DNA of 64,000 nucleotides from Paenibacillus sp. V4I3 (GCF_030817215.1 NZ_JAUSZA010000001.1:3012501-3076500); one strand, 5' to 3'; shown: positions 34,569 through 43,495, numbered from the stretch's first letter. The notes: generated by a model not told the origin, from the sequence alone. Numbers and translations: made by a program.

Positions 34569-35087
34569 TTAAACTAATTTTTTGACAGCTTCTACAGCTG
34601 TTTCATAATTAGGGTGAGCCGTCATTTCACCAAGGTACTCAACGTATTGAACGGTATCATTCGCATCGATAACGAAGATGGAACGCATATCAAGTTGAAG
34701 CTCTTTGATCAATACGCCATAAGCTTCGCCGAAGGATTTTGTTTTGTAATCGGACAAAGTGATCACTTTGTCAATACCTGCCGCACCACACCAGCGGGAT
34801 TGTGCGAAAGGAAGATCAACACTGATCGTCAGTACGGCAACATTGTCGCCTAGACCTGCTGCTTCTTCATTGAAGCGGCGAGTTTGTGCGTCACAAACGC
34901 CTGTATCCAAAGAAGGAACAACGCTGATCAGCTTTACTTTACCTGCATAATCTGCGAGGGAAACTTGAGTCATCAAATCTTTGTTAACCGTGAAGTTAGG
35001 TGCTTTGTCACCCACTTTAATTTCAGGTCCTACCAAAGTAATCGGGTTGCCTTTAATGGTAGCAACACCAGTACGTTCTTGTGCCAT
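34569..35087 (-). CDS. tpx: Thiol peroxidase (2-Cys atypical peroxiredoxin)
   Basis: A 172-residue Tpx. The peroxidatic Cys65 is in DTGVCD and the resolving Cys100 in SRWCGAAG; Thr62 completes the active site. It reduces peroxides with electrons from thioredoxin. The ATG at 35087 has AAAGGAGGAAA upstream. It is divergent from the LysR gene; the two promoters nearly overlap (minus -10 TATAAT near 35137, LysR -35 at 35158). Confidence 0.97.
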   Translation of the reverse strand: MAQERTGVATIKGNPITLVGPEIKVGDKAPNFTVNKDLMTQVSLADYAGKVKLISVVPSLDTGVCDAQTRRFNEEAAGLGDNVAVLTISVDLPFAQSRWCGAAGIDKVITLSDYKTKSFGEAYGVLIKELQLDMRSIFVIDANDTVQYVEYLGEMTAHPNYETAVEAVKKLV

Positions 35088-35157
35088 ATGAACTGTTTCC
35101 TCCTTTATTTTCCATGCTAAATAACAACCTATTTATTATAAGCTTTTTGAACTTAGG

Positions 35158-35186
35158 TTGTCCAATCGTTACTGTAAGGCTATAAT
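35158..35186 (+). promoter_or_regulatory. Promoter of the LysR gene
   Basis: TTGTCC at 35158-35163 and TATAAT at 35181-35186 with a 17-base spacer. Confidence 0.7.
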
Positions 35187-35249
35187 TTATAATGTTTAAA
35201 GATCGTATAAGCTCGTAATCACGTAAGAAAAGTCGGGGGATTTATACAA

Positions 35250-36134
35250 GTGGAATTAAGACAATTGCAGTACTTTGTAAAAGTAGCAAGAAAGCAGCAT
35301 GTGACCCAAGCAGCGGAAGAAATGCATGTGGCCCAGTCAGCCGTTAGCCGGCAGATTCATCTTTTAGAAGAAGAGCTGGGCATTAATTTGTTTGTGCAAA
35401 AAGGTCGTAATCTTCATCTTACCTCAGTAGGTCATTTATTCTTGAGCCGGGTCGAGGGGATATTGACGGACTTGGAACGTGCTGTAGGCGAAATACATGA
35501 ATTTCTTGACCCGGAAGCTGGGGAAATTCGCATTGGGTTTCCACATAGCTTGGTCATCAATTTGCTCCCTGCTGTCGTTGCAGCCTTTAAAAAAGATCAC
35601 CCTAACGTTAAATTCAGGCTGCGTCAAGGGACTTATACGTCCTTAATCCGAGATGTCTCTAAGGGAGAGATAGATCTGGCTTTCATTTCGCCATTTCCAG
35701 AATCTCATGAACATGTTTCGGGTGAAATTTTGTTAACCGAAGAGCTGTACGCGATTATTCCCTCCAACCATATCCTTGCGGATTACACATCCATACGATT
35801 GGAGCAGTTAAAGAATGAGCCATTCGTTATGTTTAGTGAAGAATATACGCTGCGTACGATTGTGATGGAGGCTTGCTTGAAAGCGGGCTTCGTTCCGAAG
35901 ATTGAGTTCGAAGGTGAAGAAACAGATACCATACGTGGGCTTGTAGCCGCGGGTATGGGGGTCAGCTTGCTTCCTTCCATGGCTTTAATGGAAAGTGGTC
36001 AAATGCAGCCGGTCAAAATTCGTGTGACCGATCCTGTGGTCACTAGAACTGTCGGTTTAATTTGCCGAAAAGGTGAAAAGTTGCCTTTGGTGGCTGAAGT
36101 ATTCAGGCGGTTTCTCAGTGATTATTTTCAATGA
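35250..36134 (+). CDS. LysR-family transcription regulator
   Basis: A 294-residue LTTR. The N-terminal helix-turn-helix is LRQLQYFVKVARKQHVTQAAEEMHVAQSAVSRQI (split here for length: helix 2 TQAAEEMHV, helix 3 AQSAVSRQIHLLE), and residues about 90-290 form the periplasmic-binding-like effector domain. The start is a GTG at 35250. Its effector cannot be told. Since LysR proteins often act on the divergent neighbour, tpx is the first target to think of, but the effector domain has no obvious OxyR cysteine pair. Confidence 0.9.
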   Translation: MELRQLQYFVKVARKQHVTQAAEEMHVAQSAVSRQIHLLEEELGINLFVQKGRNLHLTSVGHLFLSRVEGILTDLERAVGEIHEFLDPEAGEIRIGFPHSLVINLLPAVVAAFKKDHPNVKFRLRQGTYTSLIRDVSKGEIDLAFISPFPESHEHVSGEILLTEELYAIIPSNHILADYTSIRLEQLKNEPFVMFSEEYTLRTIVMEACLKAGFVPKIEFEGEETDTIRGLVAAGMGVSLLPSMALMESGQMQPVKIRVTDPVVTRTVGLICRKGEKLPLVAEVFRRFLSDYFQ

Positions 36135-36136
36135 AA

Positions 36137-36187
36137 AAAAAGCTCATCTTGTATGTGTGAATGACACCTTACAAGATGAGCTTTTAT
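36137..36187. terminator. Bidirectional terminator between LysR gene and yugP-like gene
   Basis: AAAAGCTCATCTTGTA pairs perfectly with TACAAGATGAGCTTTT around an 18-base loop. Confidence 0.88.
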
Positions 36188-36190
36188 GTT

Positions 36191-36883
36191 TTAGTCGTCA
36201 CTATTACGGCCATTAAATATCATGATATATTTCAGAAGTTCAAGAACGGAGATTAAGGCGGCTGCCACATACGTAAGAGCGGCTGCATTTAATACCTTGG
36301 CTACCCCGCGTTCTTCTTCATTAGAGATGAAACCTTCGGCGATCATTAAATCCCGGGCTCTTGAGCTGGCGTTAAATTCTACTGGCAGTGTAACTAATTG
36401 AAAAGCAACGGCTGCTGCGAAAAAGATAATGCCCAGACCGAGTAGCCATGGGATCTGTTGAAAGAAGAAGCCGGCTAGTATGAGCAAGGGAGCTACACCA
36501 GAAGCGAAATTAACAACCGGGAACATGCGATGTCTTGCGACAAGCATCGGATAGTGAACTTGGTGTTGAATGGCATGGCCTACCTCATGACAGGCGACAG
36601 CGACAGCTGAGATGGAGCTTTGGTAGTAGACCGGTTCAGATAAACGTACTACTCTGGCTATCGGATCATAGTGATCTGATAGGGTTCCGGGTACAGCTTC
36701 AACCGGGACATCATACAGTCCGTTGGCATCAAGCATGCGCCTTGCTGCTTGAGCTCCCGACATTCCTGAGTAAATCGGAACTTTGGACCATTTGTTGAAT
36801 GTTCCCCGAACTCGAAACGAGGCCCACAACGAAAGTCCGAATGCAATAATAATGAGAAAATCCATGGGATGAAAAAAGAACAT
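36191..36883 (-). CDS. yugP: YugP-family membrane zinc metallopeptidase
   Basis: A 230-residue membrane protein with the zinc motif HEVGH (CHEVGHAIQH, about residues 114-118) between membrane segments; further segments at about 3-22, 150-175 and 205-225. The family is a zinc neutral peptidase of unknown target. Downstream of the MerR gene on the same strand with a 21-base gap, so they may be co-transcribed, MerR first. Confidence 0.9.
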   Translation of the reverse strand: MFFFHPMDFLIIIAFGLSLWASFRVRGTFNKWSKVPIYSGMSGAQAARRMLDANGLYDVPVEAVPGTLSDHYDPIARVVRLSEPVYYQSSISAVAVACHEVGHAIQHQVHYPMLVARHRMFPVVNFASGVAPLLILAGFFFQQIPWLLGLGIIFFAAAVAFQLVTLPVEFNASSRARDLMIAEGFISNEEERGVAKVLNAAALTYVAAALISVLELLKYIMIFNGRNSDD

Positions 36884-36904
36884 TTGACATTCCTCCGTAT
36901 TTCG

Positions 36905-37345
36905 TTATGAGAACGGATTTTTACCTAGAAGAACGATTAGCGCTTCAATACAGGCTGCGGTTGGCTGAGTAAGTATACGGGAAAGCTTCTTCATTTGATT
37001 TGGTTTCAACTGTTGGATAATGGGTCCCAGCTCTTTAGCTTCTTTCATTAACTGCTCTAGATGAAGTTGGATAGATGTTAGTTTATCTCTCACAGTATCA
37101 TCTGGGGATACTTTGCTCCATTGTTGTAAATTCGCTTTGATTTCCTCTAAGGTATATTTCTCGTTCTTCATAGATTCAATACGTTTAAGCCGAGTCAAAG
37201 TTTCATCACTATAAAGGCGGTAGTTCGTATCTGATCTCTTCTCGGGTTCGATCAAGCTCAACTTGGTGTAGTAATCAATGGTTCGAGAACTAACATCGGC
37301 AAGTTTGGCAAGTTCTCCGATTTTATAGAGCTTCTCTTTTCCCAT
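36905..37345 (-). CDS. MerR-family transcription regulator
   Basis: A 146-residue regulator with a MerR winged helix-turn-helix at the start (YKIGELAKLADVSSRTIDYY, NYRLYSDETLTRLKRI) and a coiled-coil dimer helix at about 75-115. The C-terminal effector part is short and has one Cys (AACIEALI). Its ligand is unknown. It heads a transcript that includes the yugP-like gene and is divergent from amtB. Confidence 0.88.
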   Translation of the reverse strand: MGKEKLYKIGELAKLADVSSRTIDYYTKLSLIEPEKRSDTNYRLYSDETLTRLKRIESMKNEKYTLEEIKANLQQWSKVSPDDTVRDKLTSIQLHLEQLMKEAKELGPIIQQLKPNQMKKLSRILTQPTAACIEALIVLLGKNPFS

Positions 37346-37565
37346 AATAAGTTCACCTCTACTCCAATGTTATGTAGGAATTCTTCTATATAGTAATGAT
37401 ACCTGATTACAAACCGTACAGTCAAACGTAATACTTTTTAAAGCTGACATTGATTTTAGGATAGGAATTGTAACATTTTGCTCGATCTATGAACGAAAAC
37501 ACGAATTATGCCTGTTCGATGTGAGGTTATTTTTCGCTTTTTTCAATTTTTCAAAGAAAATCCTA

Positions 37566-37594
37566 TTGTCAAACCCATTTAACCTGTATATAAT
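37566..37594 (+). promoter_or_regulatory. Promoter of amtB
   Basis: TTGTCA at 37566-37571 and TATAAT at 37589-37594, spacer 17 bases; transcription would start near 37601. The rest of the gap 37346-37565 has no gene; it is AT-rich and I find no other site I can name. Confidence 0.8.
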
Positions 37595-37615
37595 GACATT
37601 AAGAGTTTCATTACA

Positions 37616-37632
37616 TGTTACTTAATATAACA
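37616..37632 (+). promoter_or_regulatory. GlnR/TnrA site in the amtB leader
   Basis: TGTTA-CTTAATA-TAACA fits the GlnR/TnrA consensus TGTNA-N7-TNACA at every fixed base. It lies just after the likely transcription start and 18 bases before the amtB ATG, a place that favours repression by GlnR when nitrogen is plentiful. Confidence 0.8.
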
Positions 37633-37650
37633 TTAAAAGGAAGTGGTCGT

Positions 37651-39036
37651 ATGGTTAAGAAGTTGTTGTTAGCATTCGGCGTTATGGCATTATTATTCCC
37701 TACTCTTGCATTTGCTGCAGATGAAGCGACAGTACCCCAACTTCAAAGTGCAATCGATGCCGTTTGGATTATGTTGGCTGCTATTTTGGTCATCTTCATG
37801 CAAGCTGGTTTTGCTTTATTAGAAGCGGGGTCTACTAGAATGAAAAATGCCGGTCACGTAGCCGGTAAAACAATTTTAACTTTCGGTTTATGTGCCATTG
37901 CTTTCTGGGCTGTAGGTTTTGGTTTCGCCTTCGGTGACGGAAATGCGTTCTTCGGAACAACAGGCTTCTTCGTTACAGGCTTAGAAGATCAAGCAACAGC
38001 GGCATTCGCTTCCCTTTCTTATTCTGATGTGCCAATCGGTATTAAATTCTTGTTCCAACTAGCTTTCGCGGGTGTTTCCTTGGCGATTGCATGGGGCGGA
38101 TTTGCAGAAAGAGCAAAGCTTCCTGTTTACTTCATCTTCGGAATTTTATTCACTGTCTTGATTTATCCAATTGTTGCTCACTGGGTATGGGGCGGCGGCT
38201 GGTTGAGCAAGCTCGGTATGCAAGATTTCGCAGGTTCCACGGTTGTTCATTTACAAGGTGCAACAGCAGCGCTTGTAGCTACCATCTTGTTAAAACCTCG
38301 TATTGGCAAATATAATAAAGATAAAACACCAAACTTGATTCCTGGTCACAACCAAGTGTTGTCTGTCCTCGGTGTTATCATTCTTTGGATCGGTTGGTTC
38401 GGTTTTAACCCAGGTAGTACACTAAGTGCAATGGGTGATGGGTTCTTTGGTTATATTGCGTTGACAACGAACATGGCTGCTGCGGCAGGTGGGGTTGCGG
38501 CTCTAATCATTTCTTGGATGTACTTCGGTAAAGCAGATATTCCTAGTATGTTAAACGGTGTTCTTGCAGCGCTTGTTGCGATTACCGCAGCTTGTGCGTT
38601 CGTAGATACTTGGGCTGCCATCGTAATCGGTGCGGTAGCTGGTATTGTTACATTCTTCACAGCACAATGGTTTGAAAGAGCTGGAATCGATGATCCGATC
38701 TATGCTTTCTCTGTTCATGGTATTGCAGGTATTTGGGGTACTCTTTCCACTGGTTTATTCGCTACACCTGAGCTTTCAGCGAAGGTTGGTGTTGGTGGTG
38801 CAGGATTGTTCTACGGCGGTGGTTTACACCAATTGGGCATTCAAGCACTAGGTTTAGCTGGAGCATTTGTCTTCGTTCTAGTTCTTTCCTTCATTATCTT
38901 AGGAATACTGAAAGCTACGATTGGTCTTCGTGTTACAGAAGAAGAAGAAATTATCGGTCTGGATTTGTCTGAACATGGTTCTTACGGATATCCAGAACAA
39001 ATGAAAAAAGCAGCTCAAAACGGCGCGTCCGTTTAA
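37651..39036 (+). CDS. amtB: Ammonium transporter
   Basis: A 461-residue Amt channel. Residues 1-24 are a signal peptide (MVKKLLLAFGVMALLFPTLAFA-type, cut before ADEATV), then 11 membrane segments with FALLEAGSTRMKNA, the pore histidines in HLQGATAALVATILL and FSVHGIAGIWGT. I choose the ATG at 37651 with GGAAG upstream; the frame is open to 37615. There is no glnK/glnB gene next to it, which is unusual; instead a DUF294 gene follows after 39 bases. Confidence 0.97.
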   Translation: MVKKLLLAFGVMALLFPTLAFAADEATVPQLQSAIDAVWIMLAAILVIFMQAGFALLEAGSTRMKNAGHVAGKTILTFGLCAIAFWAVGFGFAFGDGNAFFGTTGFFVTGLEDQATAAFASLSYSDVPIGIKFLFQLAFAGVSLAIAWGGFAERAKLPVYFIFGILFTVLIYPIVAHWVWGGGWLSKLGMQDFAGSTVVHLQGATAALVATILLKPRIGKYNKDKTPNLIPGHNQVLSVLGVIILWIGWFGFNPGSTLSAMGDGFFGYIALTTNMAAAAGGVAALIISWMYFGKADIPSMLNGVLAALVAITAACAFVDTWAAIVIGAVAGIVTFFTAQWFERAGIDDPIYAFSVHGIAGIWGTLSTGLFATPELSAKVGVGGAGLFYGGGLHQLGIQALGLAGAFVFVLVLSFIILGILKATIGLRVTEEEEIIGLDLSEHGSYGYPEQMKKAAQNGASV

Positions 39037-39075
39037 TACCACATACACTTTCTGCTAGAGCAAAGGGGATGCAAC

Positions 39076-40158
39076 ATGAATCATCTCTCAATGGAACAGA
39101 TCCTGGAACGCATCTATCAATCGGAACAGTTCGATGAGATGCGAATAACCAGAGATCAGGTGCATGAGATGTTTCGGGAGCATCTCCTTTTCTCTCATTC
39201 ACCTGAAATTGGGCGAAAAATAAATCAAATACACGATGCCTTCATTCACAGAACGATAGAACTGGCTGAACATATGTTGGAGGATGAAGGGTTCGGGAAA
39301 CCGCCTGTTCCTTATGCATTTATATTGCTGGGTAGTGGAGGAAGACGTGAACAAACGCTTTGGAGTGATCAAGATAACGGACTCATTTATGAAGAAAGTG
39401 AAGATCACACAGAGGAAGAATTAGATGACTATTTTATCAAACTTGTAGATTGTATCCTTCGTGGTCTTGATATTTTAGGTTATCCGCCTTGTGAAGGCGA
39501 GGTGATCTCGAGCAACAAGCAATGGCGTAAGCCGTTATCCTCGTATATTGAAATGATGACAAGATGGTTTATGGAACCGGATTGGGAAAATGTTCGTTAT
39601 TTGCTCATCCTTGCTGATATGCGCTGTATCTTCGGTTCTAAAGCTTTGGTAGATCGGCTCAAAAGCGAGTTTCTTGCTTATGTTCAGGAGCATCCGAGTA
39701 TCTTAAAGTATTTGTTATCCAATACACTCCATCACAAAATAACATTGGGCGTATTCGGGCATCTGATTAGGGAGAGATATGGGGAGGATGCAGGAGGGTT
39801 TGATATTAAATATGGCGCCTATATTCCAATAGTAAATGGTATTCGACTACTTGCTATTCAAGCAGGGATCATGCACTCATCTACGTTAGAAAGAATTAGA
39901 TTGCTGCAGGAAAATTCCTTTATTCCTAAGCAATTAGCCGTTGAATGGCAGGCTGCTTTTGGAGTTGCGCTTAAGCTTAGAGATTTGACACCGTATCAGC
40001 TTGATAATGAGATGTATACAACAAGAGGTAAACTAAACGCTTATCAGATGACCAAAGAGATAAAGCAAGAATTAAAACATTGCTTACGTACAGGGATCGA
40101 GTTACAAAAATATGTTAGAAAATCAATCGTTTCACACATAGAGACAGAAAAAGGTTAG
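39076..40158 (+). CDS. DUF294-type nucleotidyltransferase-like protein
   Basis: A 360-residue protein with a GlnD/GlnE-type nucleotidyltransferase signature: LLGSGGRREQTLWSDQDNG, with the two metal aspartates D98 and D100. The rest is helical and matches the substrate-binding part of the DUF294 family; there is no CBS or cyclic-nucleotide domain before it, unlike many relatives. The gene follows amtB in the same transcript. Family members are thought to modify proteins or nucleotides; the target is unknown. A role in nitrogen signalling is suggested by position only. Confidence 0.85.
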   Translation: MNHLSMEQILERIYQSEQFDEMRITRDQVHEMFREHLLFSHSPEIGRKINQIHDAFIHRTIELAEHMLEDEGFGKPPVPYAFILLGSGGRREQTLWSDQDNGLIYEESEDHTEEELDDYFIKLVDCILRGLDILGYPPCEGEVISSNKQWRKPLSSYIEMMTRWFMEPDWENVRYLLILADMRCIFGSKALVDRLKSEFLAYVQEHPSILKYLLSNTLHHKITLGVFGHLIRERYGEDAGGFDIKYGAYIPIVNGIRLLAIQAGIMHSSTLERIRLLQENSFIPKQLAVEWQAAFGVALKLRDLTPYQLDNEMYTTRGKLNAYQMTKEIKQELKHCLRTGIELQKYVRKSIVSHIETEKG

Positions 40159-40203
40159 AAATAACAAAATTTATGCTTCATTGGGTAGGGAGAGTGATTC
40201 GAG

Positions 40204-40938
40204 ATGAAAGATATGCGTCCGGCTGGGCGAATGTGGCATTTGTACAAAATGGGTGGTCTTACTCCGGCTCTTACGTCCATGTTTGATGTACAGAGTGCTC
40301 AACAGATGGCTTTTATTCGTTCCATGTTGAAGGAGCAAAGGAAAGATTCCCTGTTTGAGATACCGCTTCACTCGATGGAAATTGTTGTTTTTGATTTGGA
40401 AACGACGGGCTTCTCTCCTTATAACGGTGATGAAATTATTTCATTCGGAGGCGTCTCTGTCATTGGCGGTGAAGTGCAAAGTAATCATACATTCTATAGT
40501 ACGGTAAATCCAAAGCGTAAAATTCCGGATGAGATTGTGGAGCTAACGGGTATTACGAACGAAATGGCTGCTGACGCGCCTGAATTAATCGGGGTGTTAA
40601 GTGACTTCTTGGAGTTTGTTGGGCAAAGAATACTGGTTGCGCATGCAACCGGGCATGATAAAAATTTCTTGAATTCGGCCCTGTGGCGTACGTCCAAAGT
40701 GAGCTTATCACATCGTGTTCTCGATATTATGATGATTGCCAAATGGCTAATGCCGAAAAGGAAAAATTTGAGCTTGGACTCTCTGCTTCATGCCTATGAT
40801 ATTCCGGTAACGAATCGTCATCATGCGCTGGAGGATTCCCTCATGACTGCGCAGCTGTGGTCTAGATTCATGGAGGAAATAAAATCAAGAAATGTAGATA
40901 CCTTAGGTGATTTGTACGCCTTATTAAGCCATCACTGA
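40204..40938 (+). CDS. DnaQ-like 3'-5' exonuclease (DEDDh type)
   Basis: A 244-residue exonuclease. The DEDDh residues are visible: D64 and E66 in VFDLETTG, an Asp in HATGHDKNFLN, and HALEDSLMTAQLW near the end with the histidine and last aspartate. It is akin to the epsilon subunit of DNA polymerase III but is a stand-alone enzyme. It is third in the amtB-DUF294 gene line. The first 50 residues before the domain are unique. Its 3' end overlaps the convergent JAMM gene by 15 bases. Confidence 0.88.
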   Translation: MKDMRPAGRMWHLYKMGGLTPALTSMFDVQSAQQMAFIRSMLKEQRKDSLFEIPLHSMEIVVFDLETTGFSPYNGDEIISFGGVSVIGGEVQSNHTFYSTVNPKRKIPDEIVELTGITNEMAADAPELIGVLSDFLEFVGQRILVAHATGHDKNFLNSALWRTSKVSLSHRVLDIMMIAKWLMPKRKNLSLDSLLHAYDIPVTNRHHALEDSLMTAQLWSRFMEEIKSRNVDTLGDLYALLSHH

Positions 40939-41361
40939 CCTAATGACAAACGCAAGTTTGTGATAAGTGGTCTGGGGGGCTTTTTTTATTTGGAAAAGCT
41001 GTAGTTCGGGGTGTTGCGGTTGTTGTAAAGATAAGATCCAATAGGTAGGAATCGAATGCCAGAGGGTTTGTAGATCCTGTTCCGAAGGAACTGGAGGAGC
41101 CGTAGGGTGTGAATGGAAAAGGCCGATCACAGGGTTATTGCTGTCCATTAGATAAGGGAGCATTTCCACGGGACTTATTTCAAAACGATTCCGTGGGTTA
41201 CTTGCGATATTACGTAAAGGAATGAAGGTACTCGCTTGCAGTTCTTCATTCTTGCCAGGGGCTTGTCCACCGAGAATGAAGCCGCATGCTTCTTCAGGGA
41301 GTCGTTTCAAACTATGGTTGATAAGATTATTGTAGAGCTCTTCATTTATATGTACCCTCAC
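40924..41361 (-). CDS. JAMM/Mov34-family metallopeptidase
   Basis: A 145-residue M67-type JAMM protein. The zinc motif is complete: E24, then H83-S-H85, seven residues, S93 and D96 (HSHPTAPPVPSEQD). Bacterial members cut ubiquitin-like or sulfur-carrier fusion proteins; here no sulfur-carrier gene is near. It overlaps the exonuclease end by 15 bases on the other strand. Start ATG at 41361. Confidence 0.9.
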   Translation of the reverse strand: MRVHINEELYNNLINHSLKRLPEEACGFILGGQAPGKNEELQASTFIPLRNIASNPRNRFEISPVEMLPYLMDSNNPVIGLFHSHPTAPPVPSEQDLQTLWHSIPTYWILSLQQPQHPELQLFQIKKAPQTTYHKLAFVIRSVMA

Positions 41362-41405
41362 TCGTACTCCCCCAAAAAAAGATCAATAAGAATGAGGTTA
41401 GTATA

Positions 41406-42698
41406 TCATGCTTTTTTGTTCAATTCCCCTTTTGGCTTAATAAAGAAGAACACGAGTGCAAGCATTAGAAGCGCCATTGAAGATACCGTGATGAATATGG
41501 TTTTGTGCGATATGTTCATGAGCCATCCGAAAAGTGGTGGGCCGAAAGCTACACCAATGAAACGAAGACTGTTGTACAACGAAGTTATCATGCCGCGCTG
41601 GTCACGCTCTACCGAGCCAGTAATCAGTGTATTTAAACAAGGCAGCAGGAGGCCTGTGCCAATACCACTGAGTGTAAGTAAACCGATGAATATGTAGAGA
41701 TTGACGTTTAGAAAGATGGCTAAAGCTAACGAAACTGTCATCAGCATAAGACCAATGTTCATTAACCAGCGCATGAGTGTGCCGTTTTGTTTGATTAAGG
41801 CGCCGGTCGTGTAAGAGGTGATGACCATACCGAGCAAGGGGATAGCAAGAATAAGGCCCTTTCGTATACCTTCAATGCTATAAGGTTCTTCTTCTAGTAT
41901 TTGTGATAAGTAAAAGAGAACGCCGAACAATATAAAAAGCGTGACGGCGCCAGCGAAAAAAGCTGGAATGAGCCAATGGCCTTTTTTTCGAAGTATATCT
42001 TTAATTTGCTTCAAGTATTGCTTAAGAGGCTCAGCTTCCTTCTCTTTGGGTGGTTCCTTAATCAGAAAGATAACAGCGAGCAGCGCCAACACACAGAATA
42101 TAGGAAAGGCGAAAAACGGGGCAAACCAAATGATTAAGGCTAATAATGAGCCCAATATAGGACTCACAACTTTGCCTGTACCGTTAGATGCCTCGATGAG
42201 TCCAAGTGCTTTACTTGCTTCCCCACCCTTGTATAAATCACCAACAAGCGCCATTGCGATAGGGGCCGTACCTGCGGCACCTAAGCCTTGTATCGCTCGT
42301 GCAGCTATCATTATGGGATAGGAATTCCAAACGGCTGCAAAGCCTGCTAGAACGCCCGCTGAACCGTAAATGATTAAGGAAGGGATGATGACAGCTTTGC
42401 GTGTGAAACGGTCTGATAAATAACCTGATACAGGGATGACGAGTCCGGCTGTGATGGAAAATAGGGTGATGACGAGTGAACTCTGGAAACGGGATATGCC
42501 CATTTTTTCCTGCATATCAGGCAAGATAGGAACTAGCATGGAATTGCCTAGAACGAGAACTAAAGGGATCGTTGCAATGGCGACGTATTCCCAGATGTGA
42601 CCTTTTTTGTTTTTGGACTTGTTTTCGGATTTATTTTCAGATTTGTCTTCAAATATATTTTTAGAAAATTTTTTGCCTTCGGCTGCTTTTGTATTCAT
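41406..42698 (-). CDS. MFS drug-efflux-type transporter (DHA1 group)
   Basis: A 430-residue MFS protein with 12 segments. It has the drug:proton motif GYLSDRFTRKAVI after helix 2 and the GLGAAGTAPIAMALVGDLY block of helix 4-5 typical of DHA1 exporters. The first 35 residues are hydrophilic with a repeated KSEN unit (DKSENKSENKSKNKK), encoded by a short 12-base repeat, which is unusual. Drug specificity is unknown. Confidence 0.85.
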   Translation of the reverse strand: MNTKAAEGKKFSKNIFEDKSENKSENKSKNKKGHIWEYVAIATIPLVLVLGNSMLVPILPDMQEKMGISRFQSSLVITLFSITAGLVIPVSGYLSDRFTRKAVIIPSLIIYGSAGVLAGFAAVWNSYPIMIAARAIQGLGAAGTAPIAMALVGDLYKGGEASKALGLIEASNGTGKVVSPILGSLLALIIWFAPFFAFPIFCVLALLAVIFLIKEPPKEKEAEPLKQYLKQIKDILRKKGHWLIPAFFAGAVTLFILFGVLFYLSQILEEEPYSIEGIRKGLILAIPLLGMVITSYTTGALIKQNGTLMRWLMNIGLMLMTVSLALAIFLNVNLYIFIGLLTLSGIGTGLLLPCLNTLITGSVERDQRGMITSLYNSLRFIGVAFGPPLFGWLMNISHKTIFITVSSMALLMLALVFFFIKPKGELNKKA

Positions 42699-42834
42699 TA
42701 TAATGAGAGTCCTTTCAGAACATGTTGTATGTTTACTTTTCCCATTTAAGTGAAAAGTATTCTTTGGATTTTCATTGATGTTGGAATTTTGGTGAATTTG
42801 GAGATAATATAGACAGAGTGGAGGTGGAAATGCT

Positions 42835-43368
42835 TTGAAAAAAAATGTGCTAGTGATAGCCTTGGTTGTTATATTAGCTGGTTTTGCTATTTATCAAAAC
42901 GCCCAGCGCCAGAATAAAGAGACGCTTATGCCTACTGAACAAGCGCCAAAAGTGAATTTCTTGGCCCCCTCGTTTACGTTAAAAGGGCTTGATGGGAAAG
43001 ATTACTCGATTGGTGGGCCGCGTGAGAAGCCTTTGTTCGTTAATTTCTGGGCTTCATGGTGTGGTCCTTGCGAGGAAGAGGCACCAGATTTGGTGAATGT
43101 GTATAATAAATATCAAGGGCAGTTTGATTTATATGCGGTCAATGTGACACCTGGTGATAAAATGGAGAACATTACGAAGTTTGTGGAAACCTACAAATAC
43201 CCATTCCCGGTGTTATTAGATAAGCAAGGAACGAACGCCGATACCTATCGGGTAGTCGCCATTCCAACAAGTTTCTTAATTGATAAAAATGGGGTAATTC
43301 GCGAGATCGTTCATGTACTCTCTCCTAGAGATTTGGATAAGAAAATTGCAGGTCTTATAAAAGAATAA
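42835..43368 (+). CDS. TlpA/ResA-type membrane-anchored thioredoxin-like protein
   Basis: A 177-residue protein with an N-terminal anchor (residues 5-20) and a thioredoxin fold outside the membrane. The redox motif is WASWCGPCEEE, and a cis-Pro is in VAIPTSF. It works in extracytoplasmic disulfide reduction, such as for cytochrome c. Start is a TTG at 42835 with GGAGGTGG upstream. Divergent from the MFS gene. Confidence 0.9.
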   Translation: MKKNVLVIALVVILAGFAIYQNAQRQNKETLMPTEQAPKVNFLAPSFTLKGLDGKDYSIGGPREKPLFVNFWASWCGPCEEEAPDLVNVYNKYQGQFDLYAVNVTPGDKMENITKFVETYKYPFPVLLDKQGTNADTYRVVAIPTSFLIDKNGVIREIVHVLSPRDLDKKIAGLIKE

Positions 43369-43418
43369 AAAAAGCTGCTAGAGACCGCCAATGGCTGGCG
43401 TACTCTTCGCAGCTTTTC
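43367..43418 (+). terminator. Terminator of the thioredoxin-like gene
   Basis: AAAAAGCTGC pairs with GCAGCTTTTCTT, with GCCGCCA/TGGCTGGC-type pairs inside. Confidence 0.75.
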
Positions 43419-43433
43419 TTGTATGTCCTATTA

Positions 43434-43492
43434 GAAAAAACTTACCTCTAAACGCAGTCACTCAACCTTGAGTGGTCTCGATAGAGGTTTAC
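43434..43492 (-). terminator. Terminator of cimA
   Basis: On the minus strand TAAACCTCTA pairs with TAGAGGTAA, with ACTCAA/TTGAGT inside, followed by GTTTTTTC. Confidence 0.75.
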
Positions 43493-43495
43493 TCA

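Noticed and set aside
43369..43495. Small RNA between the thioredoxin-like gene and cimA
   Set aside because: The two hairpins there are explained as terminators of the two convergent genes.
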